Source: an uncultured Prevotella sp. (GTDB taxonomy: Bacteria; Bacteroidota; Bacteroidia; Bacteroidales; Bacteroidaceae). Taken from it: a stretch of 21,114 nt of DNA. The position numbers and the translations under genes were made by a program. The notes under the pieces were generated by a model. The model did not search any database. It was not told the origin of the DNA and worked only from the letters and a program-made list of their open reading frames with translations. Below are positions 7,575 to 14,530 of the stretch, one piece after another (within the stretch, counting starts at the first letter, position 1; each line of letters opens with the position of its first letter). The DNA is taken from the NCBI GenBank assembly GCA_937916075.1, contig CALGHW010000204.1, positions 1 through 21,114 on the forward strand, in the 5' to 3' direction.

Positions 7575-8960
7575 TTATTTTACTTTAAGCTTTTTCCCGG
7601 CCCTGATGTTGGAGCCCTTGATGCCGTTGAGCTTTCGTAGCTTTTTCACGGTGGTGCCGTTCTTGCGGGCTATCTCGGAGAGTGTCATGCCGCTTTTCAC
7701 GGTGATGCTTGCCGAGCGTGAGTTTTTCTTCTTCGACTTCTTGCTGCTGCGGCTGTTTTTTCCGCTCTTGCTGCTTCGGGTGGTCCTGCTGTTGCGGGTG
7801 GAAGAATGGCGCGAGCTCCGGCTCACGAAGGTGGGTTGTTCGTCGTTCACTTCCACCTCGGTGCGCTTGGAGAGCAACTCGTCCGTGCGGTAATTGTATA
7901 TAGAGTCCTGGTTGTCGATAAACTTGCCCACTTCGGTCTGTGGCAGGCGGATGATGGACGGCTCTGTGTTTCCGGGAATGACGTTGCGCCGGTAGGCCGG
8001 GTTGAGAGCCTTGAGCTGCTCGATGTCCATGCCGCAAACGGCGGCTATCTGCTCCATGTGTATGTCTCGGTTGACCACCACGGTGTCGGTCTTGGCGGGC
8101 AGACTGGTGGTCATCGGACAGATGTTGTGGTCGCAGTAGTAGGTCATGATATAGTTGGCGGCGATGAAGGCCGGTACATATCCGCGCGTTTCCTTAGGCA
8201 GATAGGGATAAATCTGCCAGTAGTCTTTTTCGCCTTTGGAGCGGTGGATAGCCTTGTTCACTTGGTCGGGCCCGCAGTTGTAGGCGGCGATGACCAGGTT
8301 CCAGTCGCCGAATACCTTATAGAGGTCGCTCAGGTAGTGGGCGGCGGCGTAAGAAGCCTTGATGGGGTCGCGCCGTTCGTCTACCAGTGAGTTGATGGTC
8401 AGTCCGTAGCGCTTGGCTGTAGGCAGCATAAACTGCCACAGGCCTGTGGCACCCACTCTGGACACGGCATTGGGGTTGAGGGCCGACTCGATGACAGGCA
8501 GGTATTTCAGCTCGAGCGGGATATTGTAAGCTTCGAGCGCTTCCTCGAAGATGGGGATGTAAAAGTTGGATGCGCCAAGCATATAGCTGACCGACTGGCG
8601 CAGGCGTCCGCTGTAGCGGTCAATGAATTTTTGCACCACTTCGTTGTAAGGCATTTCGATGATGGTGGGTATGCGGCTCAGCCGGTCCACATACACCTCT
8701 TTGGAGAACACCGGATTGATGTCCTTCATGTGGCAGTCATTGTCCTCCTTCAGGTATGTTTTTGACATATAGAGGTTCATCAAGCTGTCCAAGTCATAGG
8801 TCATGGCTTCTGGAAACTCAATGACCTCTTCATTTCCCTTGTTGTCTGTTACGGTTATCTCGTCGTCATCTCCGTCATTGTCATTGTCGTTCTGAGCCTG
8901 CATCACGCAGTTGCCGGCAAATAGCATGGAAGCCACGAGGCATAATATTTTCTTGTTCAT
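7575..8960 (-). CDS. MltD-like lytic murein transglycosylase with LysM domain
   Basis: Cleaves peptidoglycan glycan strands, forming 1,6-anhydro-muramic ends in the periplasm. The 461-residue protein has a signal peptide (1-22), then an Asn/Asp-rich acidic stretch (24-34). The family GH23 SLT domain (about 140-280) has catalytic Glu158 in IESALNPNAVS, GATGLWQFM (170-178) and AAYNCGP (225-231). A degenerate LysM-like segment lies near 293-340. A basic linker rich in Ser, Arg and Lys (about 378-417) leads to a clear LysM domain (418-461) that binds peptidoglycan. It is shorter than the E. coli MltD arrangement of two good LysM repeats and lacks a lipobox. It follows the DUF5683 gene by 32 bp within the parAB block, as in related genomes I know. 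Confidence 0.94.
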   Translation of the reverse strand: MNKKILCLVASMLFAGNCVMQAQNDNDNDGDDDEITVTDNKGNEEVIEFPEAMTYDLDSLMNLYMSKTYLKEDNDCHMKDINPVFSKEVYVDRLSRIPTIIEMPYNEVVQKFIDRYSGRLRQSVSYMLGASNFYIPIFEEALEAYNIPLELKYLPVIESALNPNAVSRVGATGLWQFMLPTAKRYGLTINSLVDERRDPIKASYAAAHYLSDLYKVFGDWNLVIAAYNCGPDQVNKAIHRSKGEKDYWQIYPYLPKETRGYVPAFIAANYIMTYYCDHNICPMTTSLPAKTDTVVVNRDIHMEQIAAVCGMDIEQLKALNPAYRRNVIPGNTEPSIIRLPQTEVGKFIDNQDSIYNYRTDELLSKRTEVEVNDEQPTFVSRSSRHSSTRNSRTTRSSKSGKNSRSSKKSKKKNSRSASITVKSGMTLSEIARKNGTTVKKLRKLNGIKGSNIRAGKKLKVK

Positions 8961-8992
8961 TTATGATTATTAATATGTTTTGTTCGTCTTAC

Positions 8993-9730
8993 TTAGAATT
9001 TCAGTTTTAGTTGCACGCCGGCTGACGATGCTTCCAGCCGGTTGCCTCCGAGCGGGTTGTTGATGATGGTGGGCTCCACCTTGAGACTGAGGTCCTTGGA
9101 TATGTCAAACTGCGAGAGTTCAGCATCCACATACGCATCGATGACCGAGAAGGCATAGACGCCAATCAGGCAGAAGAAGCTCAAGTCGCGCCACCGTCTG
9201 AACTTATCCTTGCGGCTTTTGAATATCTCTTTGTAGCGTTCTCGGTTGGAGTTGTCAATCTGTTTTCCCAGGTGCAGAAATTGGTTGTAGCTCTGCGTGG
9301 TGGGGTCGTCGTCCATGATGTCCAGGTAGGCTTGTGAGTAGTCTCGGTACATCATGTTGTTCCAGTTCATGGCATAGAGACATCCCATCATGCCGCCATA
9401 GATAATGGGCAACTTCCAGTATTTCCGGTTGTATATCTGTCCGCCTCCGGGCAGCACGATGGCCAGCCACATGGCTCTTTGCGGGTTGGGTTGCCATGTT
9501 GTCCAGTCGGTCTTTTTCTTTGTCTTGCGCCCCGGATTGTCGGTGGTGGCCAGTTGGAGCGTGTCGCCCTTCATCAGAGAGTCGGCCTTGGCCAGTGCCA
9601 GCGTGAGGCTGTCGGCAGGGGGCTGGTCTGTGAGTGGAGCCGCCTGTGCGGACATACGCAAGCATCCGGCCGTCAGCATGCAACCTATTGCCAGTGTCCT
9701 TGCGTTGAGTATTGTCTTGATGCGTTTCAA
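8993..9730 (-). CDS. DUF5683-family inner-membrane or exported protein
   Basis: A 245-residue protein of unknown function that commonly follows parB in Bacteroidetes. It starts with a signal-like segment (1-29, with AQA near the end), then a low-complexity Thr/Asp/Lys stretch. The DUF5683 core follows: PQRAMWLAIVLPGGGQIYN (about 82-100), KLPIIYGGMMGCLYAMNW, and a third hydrophobic stretch near SFFCLIGVYAFSVIDAYVDA. The PGGGQxYN motif and membrane-hairpin pattern are the family hallmarks. The C-terminus is beta-rich and ends LKLKF, like a short outer-membrane-type strand. It begins 15 bp after parB and so is almost certainly co-transcribed. The family call is confident, but the biochemical role is unknown. 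Confidence 0.88.
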   Translation of the reverse strand: MKRIKTILNARTLAIGCMLTAGCLRMSAQAAPLTDQPPADSLTLALAKADSLMKGDTLQLATTDNPGRKTKKKTDWTTWQPNPQRAMWLAIVLPGGGQIYNRKYWKLPIIYGGMMGCLYAMNWNNMMYRDYSQAYLDIMDDDPTTQSYNQFLHLGKQIDNSNRERYKEIFKSRKDKFRRWRDLSFFCLIGVYAFSVIDAYVDAELSQFDISKDLSLKVEPTIINNPLGGNRLEASSAGVQLKLKF

Positions 9731-9745
9731 AGCCAGCTTCCTTCC

Positions 9746-10675
9746 CTATTGTTTATTGTTCACGCCGTCGAGTGCGCTCATGATTTTCTCCAGTTCTTCC
9801 TCATTGGCGAAAGGGATGCTTATTTTTCCCTTGCCCTTGGCCGAGCACGACATTTGCACCTTGGTCTGGAAGAAGCTCGACAGGCGGTCCTTCAGCAGGT
9901 TGAACTCTTCGGGCATCTGTGCCTTTGCGGTAATTTTCTTCTTGGCCGTCTGCACGTCCTCGCCATATTTGAGCATTTGTGCCATCTCTTCCACTTTGCG
10001 CACCGAGTATCCATGCTTTTGTATCTCCATGAACAGCTTGATTTGCACGCTCGGGCTTTCTATGGACAGCAATGCCCGTGCGTGGCCCATGTCTATCTCC
10101 TTGTTCTTCAGAGCCATTTGCACTTGTGCCGGCAATTTGAGCAGCCGCATATAGTTTGTTACAGCCGCGCGGCTTTTGCCCACGCGCTCGGCTATTTTTT
10201 CCTGTGTCATGCCCGTTGTTTCCGACAGGTGCTCGTAGGCCAGTGCTATCTCGATGGCGTTGAGGTCTTCACGCTGGATGTTCTCCACCAGTGCCAGCTC
10301 CATCACGTTCTCGTCTTCAACGGTGCGGATATAAGCGGGAATGGTGGGCAGTCCGGCCAGGTGTGAGGCCCGCCAGCGTCGCTCGCCGGCGATAATCTGG
10401 TAGCGCTCGGGAGCAATCTGTCGCAGCGTCACTGGCTGGATGATTCCTATCTCGCGTATGCTGTTGGCCAGATCCTGCATGGCCTCCTCGTCAAATTCGC
10501 GTCGGGGCTGGTTGGGGTTGGGCTCAATCTGGCTGAGCGGAATCTCGCAGAGGTTCGACGAGCCTTGCGTGCGCACGTCGCCGGTATCTATCAGTGCGTC
10601 AAGTCCGCGTCCGTTGCCGATGTCGTCGAGTCCGCGTCCCAGCACGTTTCTGTCATATTTCTTGTGTACTGCCAT
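9746..10675 (-). CDS. parB: Chromosome partitioning protein ParB
   Basis: A CTP-dependent DNA clamp that loads at parS sites near the origin and works with ParA to segregate chromosomes. The 309-residue protein has an N-terminal ParA-contact segment containing NVLGRGLDDI (10-19). The ParB/Srx domain follows, with QPRREFDEEAM (56-66) and the CTP-binding motif GERRWRA (97-103). ENIQREDLN (131-139) and the helix-turn-helix MTQEKIAERVGKSRAAVTNY (156-175) come next. The C-terminal part (about 260-309) is the dimerisation domain. Length and motifs are normal. It starts 6 bp after the parA stop codon, so translation is probably coupled. No full parS palindrome was found in the window. Confidence 0.97.
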   Translation of the reverse strand: MAVHKKYDRNVLGRGLDDIGNGRGLDALIDTGDVRTQGSSNLCEIPLSQIEPNPNQPRREFDEEAMQDLANSIREIGIIQPVTLRQIAPERYQIIAGERRWRASHLAGLPTIPAYIRTVEDENVMELALVENIQREDLNAIEIALAYEHLSETTGMTQEKIAERVGKSRAAVTNYMRLLKLPAQVQMALKNKEIDMGHARALLSIESPSVQIKLFMEIQKHGYSVRKVEEMAQMLKYGEDVQTAKKKITAKAQMPEEFNLLKDRLSSFFQTKVQMSCSAKGKGKISIPFANEEELEKIMSALDGVNNKQ

Positions 10676-10681
10676 AGTCTG

Positions 10682-11446
10682 CTACTTGTTTTTGTTGATA
10701 ATCTCCTTGGCCAGCGCCAGGTGGTTTTTGCTGCCTGTCGAGTCAGCGTCGTAGAGAATGACCGGCAGTCCGTGGCTGGGGCTTTCGCTCAGCTTCACGT
10801 TGCGCTGGATGACGGTCTTGAACACCAGTTCCTGGAAGTGGCGTTTCACCTCGTCGTATATCTGATTGGCCAGTCGGAGGCGCGAGTCATACATGGTGAG
10901 CAGGAAACCCTCGATTTCCAGTCCCGTATTGAGCTTGTTCTTGATGATTTTGATGGTGTTGAGCAACTTGCTGATACCCTCCAGGGCAAAGTATTCACAC
11001 TGTACGGGGATGATGACCGAGTCGGCTGCGGTCAGCGAGTTGACCGTGATGAGGCCGAGCGATGGGCTGCAGTCTATCAGGATATAGTCATAGTCGGCCT
11101 TGATGGGGGCCAGCATGTTCTTCAGGATTTTCTCTCTGTTGGGCAGGTTGAGCATTTCAATCTCCGCTCCCACGAGGTCGATATGGCTGGGGATGATGTC
11201 CAGTCCGTCGATGTCGGTGGTATAGATGGCGTCGCGCACATCGGCATGGTCGATAATGCACTCGTAGAGCGAGCAGTCCACCTGCTTGATGTCTACACCC
11301 AGTCCGCTTGAGGCGTTGGCCTGCGGGTCGGCGTCGACCACCAGCACATTCTTCTCCAGTGTGGCCAGCGAGGCAGCTAAGTTGATGGTGGTCGTGGTCT
11401 TTCCCACGCCGCCTTTTTGATTTGCTAATGCTATTGTCTTTCCCAT
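10682..11446 (-). CDS. parA: Chromosome partitioning ATPase ParA (Soj family)
   Basis: An ATP-dependent nucleoid-binding switch that partners ParB. The 254-residue protein carries the deviant Walker A box KGGVGKTT (11-18) with its signature lysine, Walker A' DADPQ (38-42) and Walker B IDCSPS. It has no N-terminal helix-turn-helix, so it is the chromosomal (small ParA/Soj) type rather than a plasmid ParA. The ATG at 11446 gives MGKTIALANQKGG, the typical family start; an in-frame TTG at 11461 would add MATSF and is less likely. It is first in the leftward block and divergent from surE, with a TAACTTTG promoter box 45 bp upstream. Confidence 0.97.
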   Translation of the reverse strand: MGKTIALANQKGGVGKTTTTINLAASLATLEKNVLVVDADPQANASSGLGVDIKQVDCSLYECIIDHADVRDAIYTTDIDGLDIIPSHIDLVGAEIEMLNLPNREKILKNMLAPIKADYDYILIDCSPSLGLITVNSLTAADSVIIPVQCEYFALEGISKLLNTIKIIKNKLNTGLEIEGFLLTMYDSRLRLANQIYDEVKRHFQELVFKTVIQRNVKLSESPSHGLPVILYDADSTGSKNHLALAKEIINKNK

Positions 11447-11490
11447 GAATGATGTTGCCAAACGGTTTTACCAATGTTCAGTTTGGTTTG

Positions 11491-11498
11491 CAAAGTTA
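11491..11498 (-). promoter_or_regulatory. Putative parA promoter, -7 box TAACTTTG
   Basis: On the minus strand TAACTTTG matches TAnnTTTG exactly and lies 44 bp before the parA ATG. The -33 region is not a clear TTTG. It is identical to the glyS -7 box. Confidence 0.55.
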
Positions 11499-11540
11499 CA
11501 TATTTTATGCGAGAAACCGCTATATATAAACCTTTTTTCG

Positions 11541-11548
11541 TATTTTTG
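11541..11548 (+). promoter_or_regulatory. Putative surE-lpxB promoter, -7 box TATTTTTG
   Basis: TATTTTTG matches TAnnTTTG and lies 22 bp before the surE ATG, so the leader would be very short. No convincing -33 box is seen. It faces away from the parA promoter, 42 bp apart. Confidence 0.5.
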
Positions 11549-11570
11549 CACTCGAAACAATATCATTTTT

Positions 11571-12344
11571 ATGGAAAATAAAAGACCTTTAATACTAATT
11601 TCAAACGACGATGGCTACCATGCCAAGGGGCTTCGCTCGCTGATTGACATGGTTTCCGGCTTGGCTGATTTGATTGTCTGTGCGCCCGAGTCGGCCCGGA
11701 GTGGTTTCTCGTGTGCCTTCTCGGCCACCACGCCTCTGCGGCTCAAACTCCGCAAACGGTGGGAGGGGGTAGAGATATGGTCGTGCAGTGGCACGCCGGT
11801 GGACTGTGTGAAGGTGGCGCTCAGCCAGCTCTGTGCCGACCGTCGGCCCGACATGGTTATCGGGGGAATCAATCATGGCGACAATGCCTCGGTCAACACC
11901 CATTATTCAGGTACCATGGGCGTGACGATGGAGGGTTGTATGAAGTATATTCCCTCGGTGGCTTTCTCGCTGTGTGACCATCGGGATGACGCTGACTTTA
12001 CTCCCTTGGAAACCATAGTAAAACAAATTACAAAACGTGTCCTTGACGATGGACTTCCGAAGGGTGTTTGTCTGAATGTGAATTTCCCGCTTGGCCAAAC
12101 GTTTAAAGGTGTGAAAGTGGCGCGAATGGCCCGTGGAACATGGACTAATGAAGTTGTTCGCTGCCGCCATCCCAGGGGATACGACTATTATTGGATGACG
12201 GGCGAATATATCAACGACGAGCCTGCGGCCGACGATACGGACAACTGGGCCTTGACGCATGGTTATGTGGCTATCACCCCCACCCAGGTGGATGTGACAA
12301 GTTATGAAATGATTGAACAAATGAAAGACTGGAAGCTCGGATGA
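11571..12344 (+). CDS. surE: 5'/3'-nucleotidase SurE
   Basis: A metal-dependent phosphatase that removes phosphate from nucleoside monophosphates and related substrates in the cytoplasm. The 257-residue protein has the metal-binding SNDDG (residues 11-15, Asp13 and Asp14), Ser44 in SARSGFS and Asn101 in GINHGDN, followed by the HYSGTMGVTMEG block (111-122). These match the four metal ligands of characterised SurE proteins. The open frame extends upstream to 11445, but the ATG at 11571 gives the family-typical start a few residues before the NDDG loop. Its stop codon overlaps the lpxB start (ATGA), so the two are translationally coupled, an arrangement I recall from other Bacteroidales. Confidence 0.96.
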   Translation: MENKRPLILISNDDGYHAKGLRSLIDMVSGLADLIVCAPESARSGFSCAFSATTPLRLKLRKRWEGVEIWSCSGTPVDCVKVALSQLCADRRPDMVIGGINHGDNASVNTHYSGTMGVTMEGCMKYIPSVAFSLCDHRDDADFTPLETIVKQITKRVLDDGLPKGVCLNVNFPLGQTFKGVKVARMARGTWTNEVVRCRHPRGYDYYWMTGEYINDEPAADDTDNWALTHGYVAITPTQVDVTSYEMIEQMKDWKLG

Positions 12345-13486
12345 AATACTATTTGATAGCTGGCGAGGCCAGTGGCGACCTCCACGCCTCCCACCTGATG
12401 CAGTCGCTGAAAGACAGGGACCGTGAGGCGCAGTTCAGATTTTTTGGCGGCGACCTCATGGCGGCGGTCGGCGGCACCCGGGTGCGCCACTACCGCGAGT
12501 TGGCCTATATGGGTATTGTGTCTGTGGCGCTCCACTTGCGTACTATCTTGCGCAACATGAGGATGTGCAAGCGTGACATTGTCAGGTGGCATCCTGATGT
12601 GGTTATCCTGGTGGATTATCCTGGCTTCAATCTCAACATCGCCCAGTATGTGAAGGCGCATACCGACATCCCCGTGTACTATTATATCTCGCCCAAGATA
12701 TGGGCCTGGAAGGAGTATCGCATCAAGAACATACGCCGTGACGTGGCGGAGCTGTTCTCCATCCTGCCTTTCGAGATACCTTTTTTCGAGCAGAAACATC
12801 ATTATCCCATCCATTATGTGGGCAACCCCACGGCCGACGAGGTGGCCCGGTTCCGCCAGGACTATCATGAGTCGTGGGAAGAATTTGCCCGTCGCCATCA
12901 GCTTGACCACCGGCCGGTTATCGCTCTTTTGGCGGGCAGCCGCTTGCAGGAAATCCGCAAGAACCTGTCCGCCATGATAGCGGCGGCGCGACAGTTTGAC
13001 GGCTATCAGATGGTGTTGGCCGGCGCTCCGGGTGTGGACAGCGGCTTTTATCGCCAGTTCCTGCACGGGACGGGTGTGACACTCGTTGACAATGACACCT
13101 ATCCGCTTCTGGCGCATGCCTCGGCTGCCTTGGTCACCAGCGGTACGGCCACACTGGAGACGGCTCTCTTCGATGTGCCCCAGGTGGTGTGCTACAATAC
13201 GATACTTCCTAAGCTCGTATCCTTTCTTCGCAAGCATATACTCAAGGTGAAATATGTTTCGCTGGTCAATCTGATTGCCGACCGTGAAGTGGTCAAGGAG
13301 CTGGTGGCCGACAGTTTCACAGAGGCCCATATCCGTAAGGAGTTGGCGCTCATTTTGCCGGGCGGTCCGCTGCGCACCCTGATGCTGGACGGTTATGCTG
13401 ACGTGCATCGCCGTTTGGGCAAACTGGGAGCTCCCGACCATGCCGCAGCGCTGATGATTAAACTATTGCGGCAAGAGGGAAGATGA
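12341..13486 (+). CDS. lpxB: Lipid-A-disaccharide synthase LpxB
   Basis: Joins UDP-2,3-diacylglucosamine and lipid X into the disaccharide precursor of lipid A at the inner membrane (glycosyltransferase family GT19). The 381-residue protein is of normal length. It shows GEASGD (8-13), the ELAYMGIV segment, DYPGFN, the very characteristic SPKIWAWKEYRIK, LLAGSRLQEI and TSGTATLETALFDVPQVVCY, which forms the UDP-sugar site. Its start overlaps the surE stop by 4 bp. The likely terminator (13922-13963) is now 435 bp downstream, because a MITE-like element begins 4 bp after this stop codon. Confidence 0.97.
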   Translation: MKYYLIAGEASGDLHASHLMQSLKDRDREAQFRFFGGDLMAAVGGTRVRHYRELAYMGIVSVALHLRTILRNMRMCKRDIVRWHPDVVILVDYPGFNLNIAQYVKAHTDIPVYYYISPKIWAWKEYRIKNIRRDVAELFSILPFEIPFFEQKHHYPIHYVGNPTADEVARFRQDYHESWEEFARRHQLDHRPVIALLAGSRLQEIRKNLSAMIAAARQFDGYQMVLAGAPGVDSGFYRQFLHGTGVTLVDNDTYPLLAHASAALVTSGTATLETALFDVPQVVCYNTILPKLVSFLRKHILKVKYVSLVNLIADREVVKELVADSFTEAHIRKELALILPGGPLRTLMLDGYADVHRRLGKLGAPDHAAALMIKLLRQEGR

Positions 13487-13490
13487 ATTG

Positions 13491-13873
13491 GGCCACCTGC
13501 AAAAGTGTGTGTGTGACAATCTTATGATTATTTTACTTGTTGGTGGAATATACAGAAGTTCGGTTAACCCTTTTTTTGTAAAATGAGATTCTGTCTTCTT
13601 CATGACCAAGAAGAGTCCAGTTTAGCCTGCTTTGTTGGTCATTTTAGAGCCGGTCACCAAGGTGAGCGGTGCGGGTCACCAAGGTGAGCGGTGCGGGTCA
13701 CCAAGGTGAGCGGTGCGGGTCACCAAGGTGAGCGGTACCGACCACCAAGGTGACCGGCTCTAAGGTTGGGCATTTGTAGGGCTAACGTAGCCCTTATGGT
13801 TACTTAAATTCCGTCAGCGAGTTAAAAGCTGAAATGATATTAGGGGCATGTCCACACACTTTTGCAGGTGGCC
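13491..13873. mobile_element. MITE-like element with 21-bp TIRs and internal minisatellite
   Basis: Positions 13491-13511 (beginning GGCCACCTGCAAAAG) and 13853-13873 (ending CTTTTGCAGGTGGCC) are perfect 21-bp inverted repeats facing each other, enclosing 341 bp with no gene. The dinucleotide TG lies directly outside both ends, a possible 2-bp target duplication, though TG could also match by chance. Inside are an 8-bp inverted repeat (13602-13609 with 13635-13642), the 22-bp array, and a hairpin AGGGCTA/TAGCCCT at 13778-13794. There is no transposase, so movement would need one supplied in trans. The architecture, a minisatellite inside a MITE, recalls the BrickBuilt elements of Porphyromonas gingivalis. 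I cannot assign an IS family. Confidence 0.65.
13652..13761. repeat. 22-bp minisatellite, five units, inside the MITE-like element
   Basis: Units start at 13652, 13674, 13696, 13718 and 13740. The first three are identical: GGTCACCAAGGTGAGCGGTG plus CG. The fourth ends ACC and the fifth is diverged. Each unit holds TCACC-AA-GGTGA, a small inverted repeat. The array is framed by a perfect 15-bp inverted repeat, TTAGAGCCGGTCACC at 13644-13658 and its complement at 13749-13763, so the whole block can also fold as one imperfect 120-nt hairpin. Confidence 0.92.
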
Positions 13874-13921
13874 TGGAAATATCGGTGGCGTGGAAAGCTG
13901 CTTGACATTCGGACAAAAAGA

Positions 13922-13963
13922 AAACCGGACGGCAAGATGCATTCGCGTCTTGCCGTCCGGTTT
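13922..13963. terminator. Strong terminator hairpin of the small membrane-protein gene
   Basis: AAACCGGACGGCAAGA at 13922-13937 pairs perfectly with 13948-13963, and three further pairs (one wobble) shrink the loop to ATTC. On the minus strand it is followed by a run of TTTTCTTTTT, making a good terminator for the gene at 14027-14125, whose stop is 63 bp away. On the plus strand the tail is weaker, but it probably also ended lpxB before the MITE-like element inserted. Confidence 0.9.
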
Positions 13964-14026
13964 CTTAATTATAAAAGTTAAAAACGTTGATTCTCTTCAA
14001 GTTTTAACCCGAAAGGTCTTTGAGGC

Positions 14027-14125
14027 TTACTTGTTGCCCTCAACCTTCAGGTCGATGTAAATACCTAATGTTGCTGCTACTGCAAAAGCTGCTACACAAA
14101 GTGTCATAAATCCAAACATTGTCAT
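14027..14125 (-). CDS. 32-residue single-pass membrane protein, unknown
   Basis: The product reads MTMFGFMTLCVAAFAVAATL followed by GIYIDLKVEGNK: one hydrophobic helix (about residues 3-23) and a short charged C-terminal tail. AAGGA lies about 8 nt before the ATG. A -7 box TACCTTTG with a near-consensus TTGG 19 bp upstream lies 51 bp before the gene, and a strong hairpin terminator follows it. A complete promoter, ribosome-binding site and terminator around such a short frame make it very likely to be a real monocistronic gene. I recognise no family. It could be a small regulator of a membrane complex, or a type I toxin; no antisense RNA is evident. Confidence 0.72.
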   Translation of the reverse strand: MTMFGFMTLCVAAFAVAATLGIYIDLKVEGNK

Positions 14126-14175
14126 AATTTTGTTCCTTTCTTACTTTAATTGTTATCCTTAATCTTTTTACACTG

Positions 14176-14183
14176 CAAAGGTA
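14176..14183 (-). promoter_or_regulatory. Putative promoter of the small membrane-protein gene
   Basis: On the minus strand TACCTTTG matches TAnnTTTG. TTGG lies exactly 19 bp upstream and matches the -33 TTTG in three of four positions. This is the best two-part Bacteroidetes promoter in the window. Confidence 0.6.
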
Positions 14184-14416
14184 ACAAGAATCCCTCCATA
14201 AACCAAGCTCTTTTGTGATTTTAGACCCTTTAAACCCGAATATTTGATATGGGTCAAGAAATGACAGTCTTTTGTTGTGTGCGTGCACATCAATAATGTC
14301 TGTTTGACAGAATATCTGACAAGATGGCCTTGCGGAAGCATGGTGAACATACCGAGGCAGACTATTGTAGAATGTTATTTTTAGGTATTATCGATGGGTA
14401 TATCGGCCTTTTTTTG
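14184..14416. other. Intergenic region between divergent genes, no gene seen
   Basis: Lies between the small membrane-protein promoter and the BNR-gene promoter. It is AT-rich without long inverted repeats, and its reading frames look accidental. It may hold regulator sites for the BNR gene, but none is recognisable. Confidence 0.4.
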
Positions 14417-14424
14417 TAAATTTG
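14417..14424 (+). promoter_or_regulatory. Putative promoter of the BNR-protein gene, -7 box TAAATTTG
   Basis: TAAATTTG matches TAnnTTTG and is preceded by a T8G run. It lies 106 bp before the ATG at 14531, giving a leader of about 100 nt. No good -33 box is seen. Confidence 0.5.
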
Positions 14425-14530
14425 CACAACTTGTGACAGAATGAAAAAAATCGGGAGCGGGCATTTGTTCTGGTCTGGAGTGCCTGCCGACAATGACTTC
14501 TAACTAAGAAAACGATACAACCAACTATTA

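Noticed and set aside
9479..10366. 295-codon open frame antisense to parB and the DUF5683 gene
   Set aside because: Both opposite-strand genes carry clear family motifs; this frame has none.
11447..11461. Upstream TTG start for parA (MATSF extension)
   Set aside because: The ATG at 11446 gives the usual family N-terminus, with Walker A beginning at residue 11.
12302..13441. 379-codon open frame antisense to lpxB
   Set aside because: It is a shadow of the intact lpxB gene, with no domain and no start signals.
13848..14060. 70-codon plus-strand frame after lpxB
   Set aside because: It runs through the right inverted repeat of the MITE-like element and both arms of a terminator hairpin, so it is not a plausible gene.
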